NCBI RefSeq assembly: GCF_001513785.1
Contig: NZ_LNQS01000008.1
Span: 796,322-860,321, forward strand
From: Rheinheimera sp. EpRS3
GTDB taxonomy: Bacteria; Pseudomonadota; Gammaproteobacteria; Enterobacterales; Alteromonadaceae
Length of the DNA stretch: 64,000 nucleotides
Direction: 5' to 3'
The position numbers were made by a program, and so were the translations under genes. How positions within the stretch are numbered: the first letter of the stretch is position 1; every line of letters starts with the position of its first letter. Below are positions 29,152 through 40,159 of the stretch, in pieces. The notes beneath the pieces were generated by a model that was not told the DNA's origin, searched no databases, and was given only the letters and a program-made list of their open reading frames with translations.

Positions 29152-30671
29152 GGTTTGATCTCCTGTACCGGCTGCTGGCCAAGAATAATATTGTTGCTGG
29201 TGGCTGTATCATATAACTGGGCAGCAGCCTGTTGCGACAGTGCGGTTAACGGCCCGGCAAATACTGCCAGCAAAGGGCTGGCTAGCAGTAACCAGATAAC
29301 AGCAAAAATCTGTAACCTTGGCGCCTTTCCACCGCCCGGCTCAGTGCCACTTACCCGCCAGAACAAAGTACTGCCAGCACGCGATAATGCCACTATAACC
29401 ATCAGGCTGCTTAACAGAATAAGGCTCCACAGTAATATCCGGCTAACCGGTTCAACAGCAGATTGTAAAATCATTAGCTTACCAACAAAGCCGGAAAACG
29501 GCGGTAATCCCGCAACCGTTAACGCGCCGATCATAAAGATAAAACCAAGCAGGATTGGCTGGCTAACCCGCCGGCCTGAAACCAGTCTGTCTCCGGCTTT
29601 ACCGCGCTGATTGGCGATTAAGTCTGCAACCAGAAACAGTGCTGCTGTCACCAGTGTGGAATGCACGGTGTAATACAATGCAGCTGCAGCTGACAGCTCG
29701 GTTTGCAACGCCACCAGGCTAACCAGGGTACCGACAGACACCAGTACCAGATTGGCAACCAGTTTGCGAAAATCCTGGCTTGCCAATGCACCTACTGCAC
29801 CTAAAGCGATGGTCGCCAGGCCTGCGGGTAATAACCAATCGCTGGCCATTCCAGCAAGTGGCCCGGCATTCTCGCCAAAGATAGTGCTATACACCCGCAG
29901 CAGCGCATAAACCCCTATTTTTGTCATTACAGCAAACAATGCGGCAACCGGCGCTGATGCCGAGGCATAAGTTGCAGGCAGCCAAAACTGCAGCGGCAAC
30001 ACTGCGGCTTTAAGGGCAAATACTATCATCAGCATTAAGCCGCCCGCTTTCACCAGCATCAGATCTTCTGCCGGTAATGTCGCCAATTTTACTGCCATGT
30101 CGGCAATATTTAATGTACCCAGCGTGCCATACAGTACCGCCAGCGAGAACAGAAAAATAGCCGAACCGGTTAAATTCAATACCACATAATGTACTGCTGC
30201 TTTGGTTTTATTTTTGCCACCGGCGTGGATCAGCAACGCATACGACGCGATCAGTAATACTTCAAAAAACACGAACAGATTAAATAAGTCGCCGGTTAGA
30301 AAGGCGCCATTAATACCCATCACCTGAAACTGAAATAGCGGATGAAAGAACGAGCCCTTTTCATCTTCACCGGCACTGCCGTAACAAATAGCTCCTAACG
30401 CCAGAAAGGACGTCAGGCAAACCATAACCACTGAAAGGGTATCGGCTACCAGAATAATACCAAACGGTGCCTGCCAATCACCCACTGCATAATGTATTAA
30501 ACCCTGCTGTTGCACCTGTAACAGTAAGCACACCGCCAGTACCAGCTGAATAGCACTGGAAATCATACTTACCCAGCGGCGGCGCATTGGCGAGTAATGC
30601 ACCGGTGGCAACATAATTATTAATGCTGTTAAAAATGGCAGCAAAATGGGCGCGGTAATCAGATGCCACAT
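29148..30671 (-). CDS. mrpD: Mrp Na+/H+ antiporter subunit D
   Basis: Complex-I-like (NuoM/N family) membrane subunit thought to form one of the proton channels. The 507 residues form about 14 helices. Key charged motifs include FEVLLIASYAL (helix Glu) and LKAAVLPLQFWLPATYASASAPVAAL, in pieces, with the Lys used in proton relay. Adjacent to mrpC with a 1-base overlap. Confidence 0.94.
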   Translation of the reverse strand: MWHLITAPILLPFLTALIIMLPPVHYSPMRRRWVSMISSAIQLVLAVCLLLQVQQQGLIHYAVGDWQAPFGIILVADTLSVVMVCLTSFLALGAICYGSAGEDEKGSFFHPLFQFQVMGINGAFLTGDLFNLFVFFEVLLIASYALLIHAGGKNKTKAAVHYVVLNLTGSAIFLFSLAVLYGTLGTLNIADMAVKLATLPAEDLMLVKAGGLMLMIVFALKAAVLPLQFWLPATYASASAPVAALFAVMTKIGVYALLRVYSTIFGENAGPLAGMASDWLLPAGLATIALGAVGALASQDFRKLVANLVLVSVGTLVSLVALQTELSAAAALYYTVHSTLVTAALFLVADLIANQRGKAGDRLVSGRRVSQPILLGFIFMIGALTVAGLPPFSGFVGKLMILQSAVEPVSRILLWSLILLSSLMVIVALSRAGSTLFWRVSGTEPGGGKAPRLQIFAVIWLLLASPLLAVFAGPLTALSQQAAAQLYDTATSNNIILGQQPVQEIKP

Positions 30672-31024
30672 CAGCGACTCTCCTTCTTCGACATCTCAGA
30701 TTCCGGCAACTTGCCATCGACATGATCATTACCCAGATCTGCCCGGGCACGTATTGCCAGAATCACCAAAAATGCCGTCATAGCAAAGCCTATTACAATT
30801 GCGGTAAGCACCAGTGCCTGCGGTAAGGGATCAGCATATTGCTCGCTGGTGCCAAGCACTGCAGCCCCCCGCAGCGTTAAGCGGCCAGAAGAGAAAATAA
30901 ACAGGTTAACCGCGTAAGACAGCATGGTCAGGCCCAGCACCACAGGGAAGGTGCGGCCACGTAACATCAGAAATACGCCACAAGCGGTAAGAAAACCGAT
31001 ACAGCAAGCAAACAAGGTTTCCAT
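30671..31024 (-). CDS. mrpC: Mrp Na+/H+ antiporter subunit C
   Basis: A 117-residue homologue of complex I NuoK with three membrane helices. GVFLMLRGRTFPVVLGLTML and PLPQALVLTAIVIGFAMTAF are diagnostic. It overlaps the mrpA/B stop by one base. Confidence 0.94.
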   Translation of the reverse strand: METLFACCIGFLTACGVFLMLRGRTFPVVLGLTMLSYAVNLFIFSSGRLTLRGAAVLGTSEQYADPLPQALVLTAIVIGFAMTAFLVILAIRARADLGNDHVDGKLPESEMSKKESR

Positions 31025-33819
31025 TAAATTGTATCCTTATGCACTGGCCGGTGGCTGGTGGTCATTTTACCCAGACTGGCCAGAATCAGCAGTGTAGAGC
31101 CGACAACCGTAATATAAACCCCCAAGTCAAAAGCAATAGCACTGGCCAGCTCAATAGTGCCCAGCAGCGGAATATCAAAATAGTCAAACCAGGACGTCAG
31201 GAATGGCCGGCCGAATACCCAGCTGCCCACGCCGGTAAACAAGGCAATCAGCAAGCCTACGGCTACCACGCGCTGGTATTCTACGTTCATCCGCTCTTTT
31301 ACCCAGTCAACCCCTTGCGCAATGTACTGCAGAATAATTGCCACAGCGGTAATTAAGCCGGCAATAAAGCCGCCGCCGGGTAAATTGTGACCGCGGAAGA
31401 AAATATACACCGACACCATAACAGCAAGTGGCAACAGGCTTTGCGATACCGTAGACAGCAACAACGAATGGCGCTCTGTAGCCCAGGGCCGGCCTTCACC
31501 GTCACTGCTGGGTTTAAACACCGGAATACGGGTGAGCAGCTTAAAAATACCTAAAGAGGCTATACCCAATACCGCAATTTCGCCCATGGTATCGAACCCA
31601 CGGAAATCAACCAGAATAACGTTGACCACATTAGTACCACCACCACCGGTTTTAGCATTGGCCAGGAAAAACTCAGAAATACTGTTTAACGGCCGGGTCA
31701 TCAGGCCATAACTTAAACTGCCAACCAGCACACCTACCATACTGGCAATACTGATATCGCGTACCACCCTTGGGGCCTCTGATTGCTTAGGAGTTTTATG
31801 CGGTAAAAAGAATAACGCCAGCATCAACAGAATAACGGTTACCACTTCTACTGAAAGTTGGGTTAGTGCCAGATCCGGCGCAGAAAAACGGGTAAAGGCT
31901 ATCGAAACCATCAAGCCAACTACCGAGATCATTAGCAACGCCACAACCCGCTTGCGATGCCACACCACAGTAGCAAAAGCGGCAATAAGCAACATAGCGG
32001 CGCCCGTGGCATTTACCGCATCAATAGGTAACTCATCACGCCCGCCCCACAGGGTATCCAGCTCCAGTAACGGCATACCTGCCAGCACAATAAAGGCCAA
32101 TAACACTAGCACCATGTATCGTTGCAACGAGCCGTTGTCGAGCCACTGATAAAACTGGTCACAACGGGCAATCAGCGCCTTAACACCGCCTTCAAAACTG
32201 TTTAGCGCATCCATATCAGGTAAGGTGTTCTGAAAATCAAACAGATGTTTGCGATTGACATAAATCAGCGTACCGCCGGCCAGCGCCAGTATGCTCATCA
32301 TCAGCGGCAGGTTAAAACCATGCCAGATGGCCAGGCTGTATTCCGGCACCGTACCACCGAGCACAGAAGCCGAAGCCGCATGCAACAGATCGCCAATTAA
32401 GTAAGCCGGAAAAATACCCACCAGAATACACAGCGCCACTAGTACCTCTACCGGCACGCGCATATAACGCGGCGGTTCGTGCGGTGTTTTGGTTAGGCCC
32501 TTCGGCTGGCCGTTAAAAAATACATCATGGATAAAGCGCATCGAATAGGCGACAGAGAAAATAGCGGCTACCGTGGCCAGCACAGGAATAACCCACGACA
32601 AAGAGCCCAGCAGGTGCTGATGCAGTGTTTCGGCGAAAAACATTTCTTTCGACAGGAAACCATTTAGCAAAGGTACCCCGGCCATAGCAGCGGCCGCTAC
32701 CATCGCCAGCGTGGCAGTGATCGGCATAAATTGCCACAAGCCGTTGAGCTTACGCATATCCCGCGAGCCGGATTCATGATCAATAATACCGGCCGCCATA
32801 AACAGCGACGCCTTAAAAGTGGCATGGTTGATAATATGGAACACCCCGGCTACTGCCGCTAAATCGGTGCCCATACCAAACAGCAAGGTAATTAAGCCCA
32901 GATGGCTGATAGTTGAATACGCCAGCAAGCCTTTTAAGTCATGTTTAAACAGCGCCAGATAAGCACCTATCAGCAAGGTAGTAAGGCCGGTTAAACTCAC
33001 CAGAATAAACCATAACTCGGTGCCAGACAGCGCCGGATAAAACCGCGCCAGCAGAAAAATACCCGCCTTTACCATAGTGGCTGAGTGTAAGTAAGCACTT
33101 ACCGGCGTGGGTGCTGCCATGGCATTAGGCAACCAGAAATGAAACGGAAACTGCGCCGATTTGGTAAAACAACCCAACAAAAACAGCACTAACAATATCG
33201 GATACCAGCTGTGTTGCTGAATAACATCGGTACTGGCCAGCACCACATCTAAATCATAACTGCCTACCACTTGCCCTATTAATAAAAACGCCGCCAATAA
33301 GGCTAAGCCGCCAGCCCCTGTTACCGTTAATGCCATACGGGCACCACGACGCGCTTCCGCTTTATGCCACCAGAAGCTGATTAACAGGAAAGAGCTGATA
33401 CTGGTTAGCTCCCAGAACATCCAAAGCTGCAGTAAATTGCCCGACAATACTATGCCCAGCATCGCCGTCATAAACAGCATTAAATAAGCATAAAAACGTG
33501 GCATCGAATCGCGCTCAGACAAGTAATAGCGCGCATACAGAATAATCAGCAAGCCAATGCCTAAGATCAGCAGGCTGAATAAATACGCCAGGCCGTCAAG
33601 CCGTATGGATATATCCAGGCCAAGTAATGGGATCCACGACAGGAAAAAACGCACAGTTTCACCGCTCAGTACCGGTTCGGTATGTACCAGCACTAACATC
33701 AGCGCAATAGCGGGCGGCAAAGCGGTAGCCAGTGCGCAGGCACTGCGGTTCCATTTAGCAGCCAGCAGCGGAACCAGAGTTCCCAGCAGCGGCAGAAGTA
33801 AAATCCACATAAGTGTCAT
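31024..33819 (-). CDS. mrpA: Fused Mrp Na+/H+ antiporter subunits A and B
   Basis: A 931-residue protein in which the NuoL-like MrpA (about residues 1-790) continues into an MrpB domain (about 795-931, with [22 protein letters not shown]). In Bacillus these are separate genes; fusion is common in proteobacteria. Channel-type features include [14 protein letters not shown] and [30 protein letters not shown], in pieces. First gene of the six-gene operon, which exports Na+ (or Li+/K+) in exchange for protons and supports growth in salt and at high pH. Confidence 0.95.
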   Translation of the reverse strand: MTLMWILLLPLLGTLVPLLAAKWNRSACALATALPPAIALMLVLVHTEPVLSGETVRFFLSWIPLLGLDISIRLDGLAYLFSLLILGIGLLIILYARYYLSERDSMPRFYAYLMLFMTAMLGIVLSGNLLQLWMFWELTSISSFLLISFWWHKAEARRGARMALTVTGAGGLALLAAFLLIGQVVGSYDLDVVLASTDVIQQHSWYPILLVLFLLGCFTKSAQFPFHFWLPNAMAAPTPVSAYLHSATMVKAGIFLLARFYPALSGTELWFILVSLTGLTTLLIGAYLALFKHDLKGLLAYSTISHLGLITLLFGMGTDLAAVAGVFHIINHATFKASLFMAAGIIDHESGSRDMRKLNGLWQFMPITATLAMVAAAAMAGVPLLNGFLSKEMFFAETLHQHLLGSLSWVIPVLATVAAIFSVAYSMRFIHDVFFNGQPKGLTKTPHEPPRYMRVPVEVLVALCILVGIFPAYLIGDLLHAASASVLGGTVPEYSLAIWHGFNLPLMMSILALAGGTLIYVNRKHLFDFQNTLPDMDALNSFEGGVKALIARCDQFYQWLDNGSLQRYMVLVLLAFIVLAGMPLLELDTLWGGRDELPIDAVNATGAAMLLIAAFATVVWHRKRVVALLMISVVGLMVSIAFTRFSAPDLALTQLSVEVVTVILLMLALFFLPHKTPKQSEAPRVVRDISIASMVGVLVGSLSYGLMTRPLNSISEFFLANAKTGGGGTNVVNVILVDFRGFDTMGEIAVLGIASLGIFKLLTRIPVFKPSSDGEGRPWATERHSLLLSTVSQSLLPLAVMVSVYIFFRGHNLPGGGFIAGLITAVAIILQYIAQGVDWVKERMNVEYQRVVAVGLLIALFTGVGSWVFGRPFLTSWFDYFDIPLLGTIELASAIAFDLGVYITVVGSTLLILASLGKMTTSHRPVHKDTI

Positions 33820-34182
33820 AACTGTCGCGCGTCCTTATTAGAATAAACTTAACTGATACATTCAGCCTCTGCCATTAATCTTACAGATTAAGTTGTTGAT
33901 ATCCTAGGCAGTTAGCTAAGCATAGAAGACAGATTGCCTTTGCAACATGGGCGGGCTGAAAAATCAGTTTGTCGGGTGTAATGCCGGTATTTATACCGTT
34001 ATCTGTCAGAAAAGTCTATTGAAACCGGCCTGCCTGACAGCTGCTGGCAGCGGGCTTTACCGCAGAAAAACTGATAGTTATCGCAACTAACCAACGCCAC
34101 TATTTTGTTGGCAAGCTGGCGCCAGCACTGTAAACAAGATACAACTAAAGACACTAACTGCAGCCAACTCTGAGGAGGTTTT
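33820..34182. other. Intergenic region between mrp and fumC
   Basis: About 360 bases between divergent genes, expected to hold the mrp and fumC promoters. It contains a 7-bp inverted repeat, TTAATCT at 33875-33881 and AGATTAA at 33885-33891, near the mrp start. A clear AGGAGG ribosome site precedes fumC. I see no coding sequence. Confidence 0.4.
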
Positions 34183-35562
34183 ATGACTACCCGCACCGAA
34201 CATGACAGCATGGGTGAACTACAGGTACCTGCATCAGCTTTGTATCAGGCGCAAACGCAGCGTGCCGTGCAAAACTTCAATTTAAGTGGTTTACCCTTGC
34301 CGCGACAGTTTATTCAGGCTTTGTTGCAGATTAAAAAAGCGGCAGCAGGTGCCAACCAACAGCTGGGCTTACTGGATGCCGGCATCAGCCAGGCCATTAT
34401 ACACGCTGCTGATACACAGTTAACCACAACCGATATGCAGCAGTATCCGCTGGATATCTTTCAAACCGGCTCCGGCACCAGCAGCAATATGAACGTAAAT
34501 GAAGTGCTGGCGACACTGGCCAGCCAAAGCCTGAATGCAGCGGTAAGCCCGAATGATCATGTTAATCTGGGCCAAAGCAGCAATGACACTATTCCCTGTG
34601 CAATTCACGTCAGTGCTGCGCTGGCGATACAACAGCAGTTATTACCGGCAATACAACTATTGCAACAGCGCCTGGCTGAAAAATCAGCTGAAGTAGGCCA
34701 CCTGATTAAAACCGGTCGTACTCATCTGATGGATGCCATGCCGGTTAGCTTTGCTCAGGTACTGGGTGGCTGGCAGGCTCAGTTACACCTGACAGAAAAC
34801 CAGCTGCAACAACAATTACACCAGCTACAAGCCCTGGCACAAGGTGGCACGGCAGTAGGCAGCGGCATTAATGCCGATCCGCGCTTCGCTGCGGTATTTT
34901 GCCAACAACTGAGTAGCAACACCGGTATGCCATTTCGCCCTGCTGACAACTTCTTCAGTGCTATTGGCTCACAAGACACAGCCGTGGCAACGTCTGGTGC
35001 ATTAAAAACCCTGGCAGTATGCCTGATGAAAATATGCAACGACTTGCGCTGGATGAACTCAGGCCCCCTCGCCGGCCTGGCAGAAATTGAACTGCCAGCA
35101 CTGCAGCCAGGATCGTCTATTATGCCCGGCAAAGTTAACCCGGTTATTCCTGAAGCGGTTGCCATGATTAGCGCCCAGGTAATAGGCAATGACACCACCA
35201 TTACCCTTGCCGGCCAGTCTGGTAATTTTGAGCTGAATGTTATGCTGCCTGTTATTGCCTACAACCTGTTGCAGAGCATTGAACTACAAGCCAATGGCTG
35301 CAAAGCCCTGGCAGAGCAAGCCATTAAAGGCTTTACGGTGCGCGAGGACAACATCAGTAAAGCACTGGCGCGCAACCCTATTTTGGTTACCGCACTTAAC
35401 CCGCTAATTGGCTACGCCAAAGCGGCAGAAATTGCCAAGCAAGCCTACAAACAGCAACGGCCGGTATTGGATGTAGCACTGGAACACACCAGCTATAGCC
35501 GCAGCGAACTGGAAAAATTACTCGACCCGGCCCGCCTTAGTGCCGGCGGTAATGTGGCGTAG
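34183..35562 (+). CDS. fumC: Class II fumarase
   Basis: Oxygen-stable, Fe-S-free fumarate hydratase of the TCA cycle. The 459 residues fit the homotetrameric class II family. Substrate-binding segments are GSGTSSNMNVNEV (about 99-111), SSNDTIP and TGRTHLMDA. The signature GSSIMPGKVNP sits at about 309-319. The aspartase relative is less likely because the TGRTHLMDAMPV and SSIMPGKVNPV context matches fumarase. It has a strong TGAGGAGG ribosome site and stands alone. Confidence 0.93.
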   Translation: MTTRTEHDSMGELQVPASALYQAQTQRAVQNFNLSGLPLPRQFIQALLQIKKAAAGANQQLGLLDAGISQAIIHAADTQLTTTDMQQYPLDIFQTGSGTSSNMNVNEVLATLASQSLNAAVSPNDHVNLGQSSNDTIPCAIHVSAALAIQQQLLPAIQLLQQRLAEKSAEVGHLIKTGRTHLMDAMPVSFAQVLGGWQAQLHLTENQLQQQLHQLQALAQGGTAVGSGINADPRFAAVFCQQLSSNTGMPFRPADNFFSAIGSQDTAVATSGALKTLAVCLMKICNDLRWMNSGPLAGLAEIELPALQPGSSIMPGKVNPVIPEAVAMISAQVIGNDTTITLAGQSGNFELNVMLPVIAYNLLQSIELQANGCKALAEQAIKGFTVREDNISKALARNPILVTALNPLIGYAKAAEIAKQAYKQQRPVLDVALEHTSYSRSELEKLLDPARLSAGGNVA

Positions 35563-35830
35563 TCTGCTGTGTTTGGTTCAAATACGAACGTTTTGCGCTA
35601 AAGCCTTGTGATTTTATCACCATGGCTTGCGCTTTATCCCCCCCTTCGGCCATAACTATGCGCGCAGCAATATGATTACTGCCTTAGTGCGCAACAAAAT
35701 TGCCACCGGTAGACAAAAACAAAATAAATAGCTGCATATAAAAATAATTATTTAAAATCAACAGGGTGTCTTGCATTTTCGATTAAGCAGTACGACGGTA
35801 AGGTGCACCCAAAGCAAAGGGTAGCCAACA

Positions 35831-37807
35831 ATGTTTAATAAAACGCTTCTTGCCATTCTGGTTGGCAGTAGTTTGTTGCTGGGCTGCAACAGCAGCGACA
35901 ACGACGACACAACACCAGAGCCCGATACCGGCGCTGAAACTCCGGCACCGGATACCAGCGTAGTTAACCTGACTGATCTGGACACGGTATACGGTTATGC
36001 CGCAGAAAATGGCGGCACCACCGGCGGCAGTGGTGAAAATAAAGTAGAAATTACTGTCTGTACCGGCGAAGAAATGATCAACGCCATTAAAAATAAAGAT
36101 CCAAACCGCCCACTTACCATCTGGGTAAATGGCACTATTACACTGCAAAATGCCAACGACAGCCGCATCGACATTAAAGATGTATCAGACATTTCCATTA
36201 TAGGCCTGGGTACTCAGGGCGAAATGGCCGGCATCGGCTTTAATATTGTGCGTGCAGAAAATATTATTATCCGCAACCTGCGTATTCACCATGTGCGCGC
36301 GAATATGGGCGCGCCAGGTGATGGTATCAGCATGGAAGGCCCGGTACGCAATATCTGGATTGACCATAACGAGATTTATAACAGCCTGACAGTGGACGAC
36401 CCGGCACTAACCGAGGATCAGGTAAAAGACTATTATGACGGCTTGGTAGACGCCAAAGGCGATGCCCAGTTTATTACCATCTCGTTTAATAAATTCCATA
36501 ACAGCTGGAAAACCTCGCTGGTAGGCTCATCCGACAGCGACAACTTTGACCGCACACTAACCTATCACCACAACCACTGGTATAACGTTAATTCGCGCTT
36601 GCCACTGTTCCGTTTTGGTAAAGGCCATATCTATAACAACTTCTATGATGGCGCGCTGGAAAGCGGTATTAATTCGCGCATGGGGGCGGTTATCCGTATC
36701 GAGCACAACCACTTCGCTGATATGAAAAACCCGGTAATGTCGTTATACAGCCAGGAAATTGGCTACTGGCAGCTGATTGACAATATCTTTGAAAATATCA
36801 CCTGGGAAGAAAGCCCGGACGATGGCGCGGTTGCCGGTGAAGATGCCGAGTCTACCGGTGAGCTCGACGTGCCATACAACTACAGTGGAAACCTGATCCC
36901 GGTACATAACGTAAAAGCTACAGTACTGTCTTACGCTGGCGTTGGCGTTATCGACACGCCGCCAAGCCCGGGTTTGTGCGCAGCACCGCCACCACCAGAG
37001 CCGGTAGACCCGGGGCCAGAGCCGGTACCGATTGACCCGATAGAACCACCGCTGAGTGTCGATTGGGGCGCTTATGATGGCAGCCTGCAGCCCTTTGCTG
37101 TCAATTCCATTACCTTACCAGATGGCACACAGAGCAGCTTCGAGCCGCAACAAAGTGGTGGTGCAGCCGAGCCGAATCTGTTTACCGCCAACGGTGATGG
37201 CACTATAACATTCGACAGCCTGGCCAATGCTGCCGATCGCAGCCGCGCTAAACTAAATAATGTGGCACCGGCAGATGGTGTTTATCCGAAGTTCTTCACC
37301 CTGTTAATGGGTATTCAAGGTAATGCCGGCGGTAACCGCATTCTGGAAACCGAAATTGCGCTGGGCGACAGTGCCGCAGCGGGCGCCACCAGCCGGTTAA
37401 AAGTGGTGTTTCGTAATGACGGCAATAACTCAGGGGTACAACTGGAAAATGCCGATAACGGTTCATCTGTTACCGCCGGTAAAGGCAACGAGCCCGATCC
37501 GCTGGATATGAGCCAGTTCCGGGTTTACCATTTTACTGTTGCTTTAACCTCGCCCACTACAGGCAATGTTGCCTTGTATGTTGCCGGTAACAACACGCCG
37601 TTAGTGCAGCTTGAAGGCGTAACTATGCGCCCTGCCAGCAACAATACCGACAACTACCTGCAACTTGGAGACGCCGGTGGCAGCGGTTATCTTGGCGATA
37701 TCGACTGGGTGCTATGGACCGACGCCGGCGCTTATACGCCTGATATGCTAAAAGGCCTGCTGCCTGCTGGCATAGGTGATATCAGCGGCTACGAAGCTCA
37801 ACCTTAA
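35831..37807 (+). CDS. Pectate lyase (PL1-type) lipoprotein with LamG-like C-terminus
   Basis: A 658-residue outer-surface or periplasmic lipoprotein: signal peptide with lipobox LLLGC (Cys about 19), then an Asp/Thr-rich linker. The parallel beta-helix of polysaccharide lyase family 1 (about 40-370) has DGISMEGPVRNIWIDHNEI, DGLVDAKGDAQFITISFN and RLPLFRFGKGHIYNN, matching the Ca2+- and substrate-binding regions. A Pro-rich linker (about 378-405) leads to a C-terminal beta-sandwich-like domain (about 410-650). It should cleave pectate or a similar polyuronate by beta-elimination. No other pectin genes are nearby. Confidence 0.85.
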   Translation: MFNKTLLAILVGSSLLLGCNSSDNDDTTPEPDTGAETPAPDTSVVNLTDLDTVYGYAAENGGTTGGSGENKVEITVCTGEEMINAIKNKDPNRPLTIWVNGTITLQNANDSRIDIKDVSDISIIGLGTQGEMAGIGFNIVRAENIIIRNLRIHHVRANMGAPGDGISMEGPVRNIWIDHNEIYNSLTVDDPALTEDQVKDYYDGLVDAKGDAQFITISFNKFHNSWKTSLVGSSDSDNFDRTLTYHHNHWYNVNSRLPLFRFGKGHIYNNFYDGALESGINSRMGAVIRIEHNHFADMKNPVMSLYSQEIGYWQLIDNIFENITWEESPDDGAVAGEDAESTGELDVPYNYSGNLIPVHNVKATVLSYAGVGVIDTPPSPGLCAAPPPPEPVDPGPEPVPIDPIEPPLSVDWGAYDGSLQPFAVNSITLPDGTQSSFEPQQSGGAAEPNLFTANGDGTITFDSLANAADRSRAKLNNVAPADGVYPKFFTLLMGIQGNAGGNRILETEIALGDSAAAGATSRLKVVFRNDGNNSGVQLENADNGSSVTAGKGNEPDPLDMSQFRVYHFTVALTSPTTGNVALYVAGNNTPLVQLEGVTMRPASNNTDNYLQLGDAGGSGYLGDIDWVLWTDAGAYTPDMLKGLLPAGIGDISGYEAQP

Positions 37808-37821
37808 GTAACCCCATCAAT

Positions 37822-37855
37822 ACGGTGCAGTATTAGTTATTCAATACTGCACCGT
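37822..37855 (+). terminator. Hairpin after the pectate-lyase gene
   Basis: A perfect 13-bp stem, ACGGTGCAGTATT pairing with AATACTGCACCGT, with an 8-base loop, starts 15 bases after the stop. There is only a weak T-rich tail. It probably acts as a terminator or 3' stabiliser. Confidence 0.6.
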
Positions 37856-37959
37856 GTTGCCGTTAAATATTTACTAAATATTCATTGCTAAGCCCCCCTA
37901 CTTTGTCGGTATAATTCTGCTTTTGTTTTACATCAACATAACAATAAGGAAGCTGTCTC

Positions 37960-39039
37960 ATGGAGAATTCTGTTAGCACTACGGCGCAGGAAAACTCGCC
38001 TGCGCGTGTTGGTAAAGTAGCCTTTAGCGGCGACGCCGGTGAGTTTTTTGGCATCTGGATTGTCAATCTGTTACTGAGTATTGTTACTTTAGGCATATAC
38101 AGTGCATGGGCTAAAGTACGTACTAACCAGTATTTTTATGGCCATACCCGCATTGACAACCAACCTTTTCGTTATCTGGCTACACCGATACAAATTTTAA
38201 AAGGCCGTATTATCGCCGTTATTATCTTTGCGCTGTTTTTTATTGCATCCTCCTTATCGCCGGTTCTGGCAATTGTACTGGCATTGCTGTTTATGCTGGC
38301 GTCGCCCTGGTTAATTGTACAAAGTCTGAAATTCAATATGCGTATGACCAGCTACCGTAATGTGCGGTTTGCCTTTCACGGTGATTATGCCGGCGCATTT
38401 AAATACTTTGTATTACTGCCGGTGCTGGCAGTGTTCACTGCGTACCTGGCCATGCCGTGGGTGCTGAAAAAAATTGACCGTTATATTTGCAGTAACACCA
38501 GCTTTGCTGGCCAGAAAATGCACATAAATACTGACACCAGTTCATACTATACTGCTGTTTTAGTGGCGATGGCTGCCGTTATGGGTGTTATCACAGTGAT
38601 GATAATTGTTGGTGTAGTATTAGTAGGTGTTATGGCCGCTACCGGTGTTGCTGACGCTGGCGTTGCCACAGTACTTGTTACCGCCGCAGTATTTGTTTTG
38701 TACTTTTTTGCTTTTGCTTTAAGCGGCGCCATTTACCACAGCATGATCCGCAACCATATATTTGAGCGCACCGAACTGCCCGGCATTGCCAAATTTAAGT
38801 CTGAAATGCGGGTAATGCCATATTTATGGTTAACGGTAACAAACTTGCTGGCGATTATTTTCAGTTTAGGCCTGGCTTACCCCTGGGCAAAAATCCGTAA
38901 AGCGGCTTACCTGGCATCAGTAACAACAGTAGCGGTATATCCGCAGGCTGACTCGTTGGTTGATCAGGTGCAGCAAAGCAGCAATGCCTTTGGCGAAGAA
39001 GCGGCAGGCTTGTTTGACGTAGATGTGTCTTTAGCCTGA
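37960..39039 (+). CDS. DUF898 (YjgN-family) membrane protein
   Basis: A 359-residue inner-membrane protein with roughly six helices and duplicated motifs, GIYSAWAKVRTNQYFYGHTR in the first half and LGLAYPWAKIRKAAYLAS in the second. These are typical of the YjgN/DUF898 family, whose function is unknown. A short N-terminal polar stretch precedes the first helix. Its stop shares one base with the start of the M48 peptidase gene, so the two are probably made together. Confidence 0.85.
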   Translation: MENSVSTTAQENSPARVGKVAFSGDAGEFFGIWIVNLLLSIVTLGIYSAWAKVRTNQYFYGHTRIDNQPFRYLATPIQILKGRIIAVIIFALFFIASSLSPVLAIVLALLFMLASPWLIVQSLKFNMRMTSYRNVRFAFHGDYAGAFKYFVLLPVLAVFTAYLAMPWVLKKIDRYICSNTSFAGQKMHINTDTSSYYTAVLVAMAAVMGVITVMIIVGVVLVGVMAATGVADAGVATVLVTAAVFVLYFFAFALSGAIYHSMIRNHIFERTELPGIAKFKSEMRVMPYLWLTVTNLLAIIFSLGLAYPWAKIRKAAYLASVTTVAVYPQADSLVDQVQQSSNAFGEEAAGLFDVDVSLA

Positions 39040-40085
39040 TGTCGCCCTTATCTGCCGTTAACGGCCAGTTCCAGCATGCTGGCAGCAGCACGTTATACCG
39101 TGCTGTTGCCACCTTTGCAGATAATGGCCAGCTGATTATCCGCAGCACGCAAAGCGACACCATACTTACCGAAGCCACAGCAGCCGATTACCGTTTTGGC
39201 AGTGTGATACCGGGGCTGGCAGTTGAACTGCAACTGCGTGATGGCGCCATCTTTGTGCCAGACGACCCGTGCTTTCGCTGGTCGCAGTTGTCTGGCACAG
39301 CCAAAACTGCCGCCAGGCTGGAAAGCCACAAGCTATCTATTCTGGCTGCAGTAATCCTGTCACCCTTGTTACTGTGGTGGATTATTGTTGATTTAATGCC
39401 CATGCTGGCCAGCGCTGCCGTGCCTCTGGTACCCGATAGCGTTAAGCAGCAAATGGGCCAGCAAACGTTTTATTCCTTACAACAAACCGCGCTGGAGCCA
39501 ACAGAGCTAACACCGGCCCAACAAGCTGCAGTGCATTATCACTGGCAAATGGCATTACAAAAGCTACCGCTGGAATATAAAAGCTACAAGCTGCATTTGT
39601 ATAAATCAGATTTTTTTGGTGCCAACGCGTTTGCCCTGCCAGATGGCACAGTCGTTATGACAGACGAACTGGTTACCTTATTAAAAGACAAACCCGATGC
39701 CATTCTGGCCGTACTGTTACATGAAATTGGCCACGTCGAAGGCCAGCACAGTGTGCGGTTAATTGCCCAGTCGTTGGGTGCAGCATTGGTATTTGGTATT
39801 TTGTTTGGCGATCCTGAAGGCATTGCCGACTTATTACTCGGCTCTGGCTCAGTAATGCTGCAAAGTGCTTTCTCACGCGATATGGAACGCGAAGCTGATC
39901 AGTTTGCTGTGGAACAATTAAAAGTGCTGGGTAAATCGCCCTCGGCTTTTGCCGATGCTATGTCGGCATTACTGAACGAGCGCAGTACTGACGACCAAGG
40001 TACCAGCACATTGTTAAAATACCTCAGCACTCACCCCGACACCCGCGAGCGTATCGAACAGGCACGACAACACGACACACCCTGA
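39039..40085 (+). CDS. M48-family zinc metallopeptidase
   Basis: A 348-residue protein with a beta-rich N-terminal region (about 1-85), one membrane helix (about 105-130, ILAAVILSPLLLWWIIV), and a peptidase domain. The zinc site HEIGH lies in LLHEIGHVEGQHS, and the third ligand is the Glu in SRDMEREADQFAV. This is the Ste24/HtpX/BepA-like fold, which often acts in envelope proteostasis. Translational coupling with the DUF898 gene suggests joint function. The substrate is unknown. Confidence 0.88.
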   Translation: MSPLSAVNGQFQHAGSSTLYRAVATFADNGQLIIRSTQSDTILTEATAADYRFGSVIPGLAVELQLRDGAIFVPDDPCFRWSQLSGTAKTAARLESHKLSILAAVILSPLLLWWIIVDLMPMLASAAVPLVPDSVKQQMGQQTFYSLQQTALEPTELTPAQQAAVHYHWQMALQKLPLEYKSYKLHLYKSDFFGANAFALPDGTVVMTDELVTLLKDKPDAILAVLLHEIGHVEGQHSVRLIAQSLGAALVFGILFGDPEGIADLLLGSGSVMLQSAFSRDMEREADQFAVEQLKVLGKSPSAFADAMSALLNERSTDDQGTSTLLKYLSTHPDTRERIEQARQHDTP

Positions 40086-40159
40086 ATAGCGGCGCCAGAT
40101 TCCGCTGGCGCTGTTTTATTGCTATAGTTGCCAGTAAAACCAAACAGGGACAATACCTT

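Noticed and set aside
31024..33819. mrpA/B fusion as an assembly error or frameshift
   Set aside because: The frame is clean, both domains are complete, and MrpA-MrpB fusion is common in proteobacterial Mrp operons.
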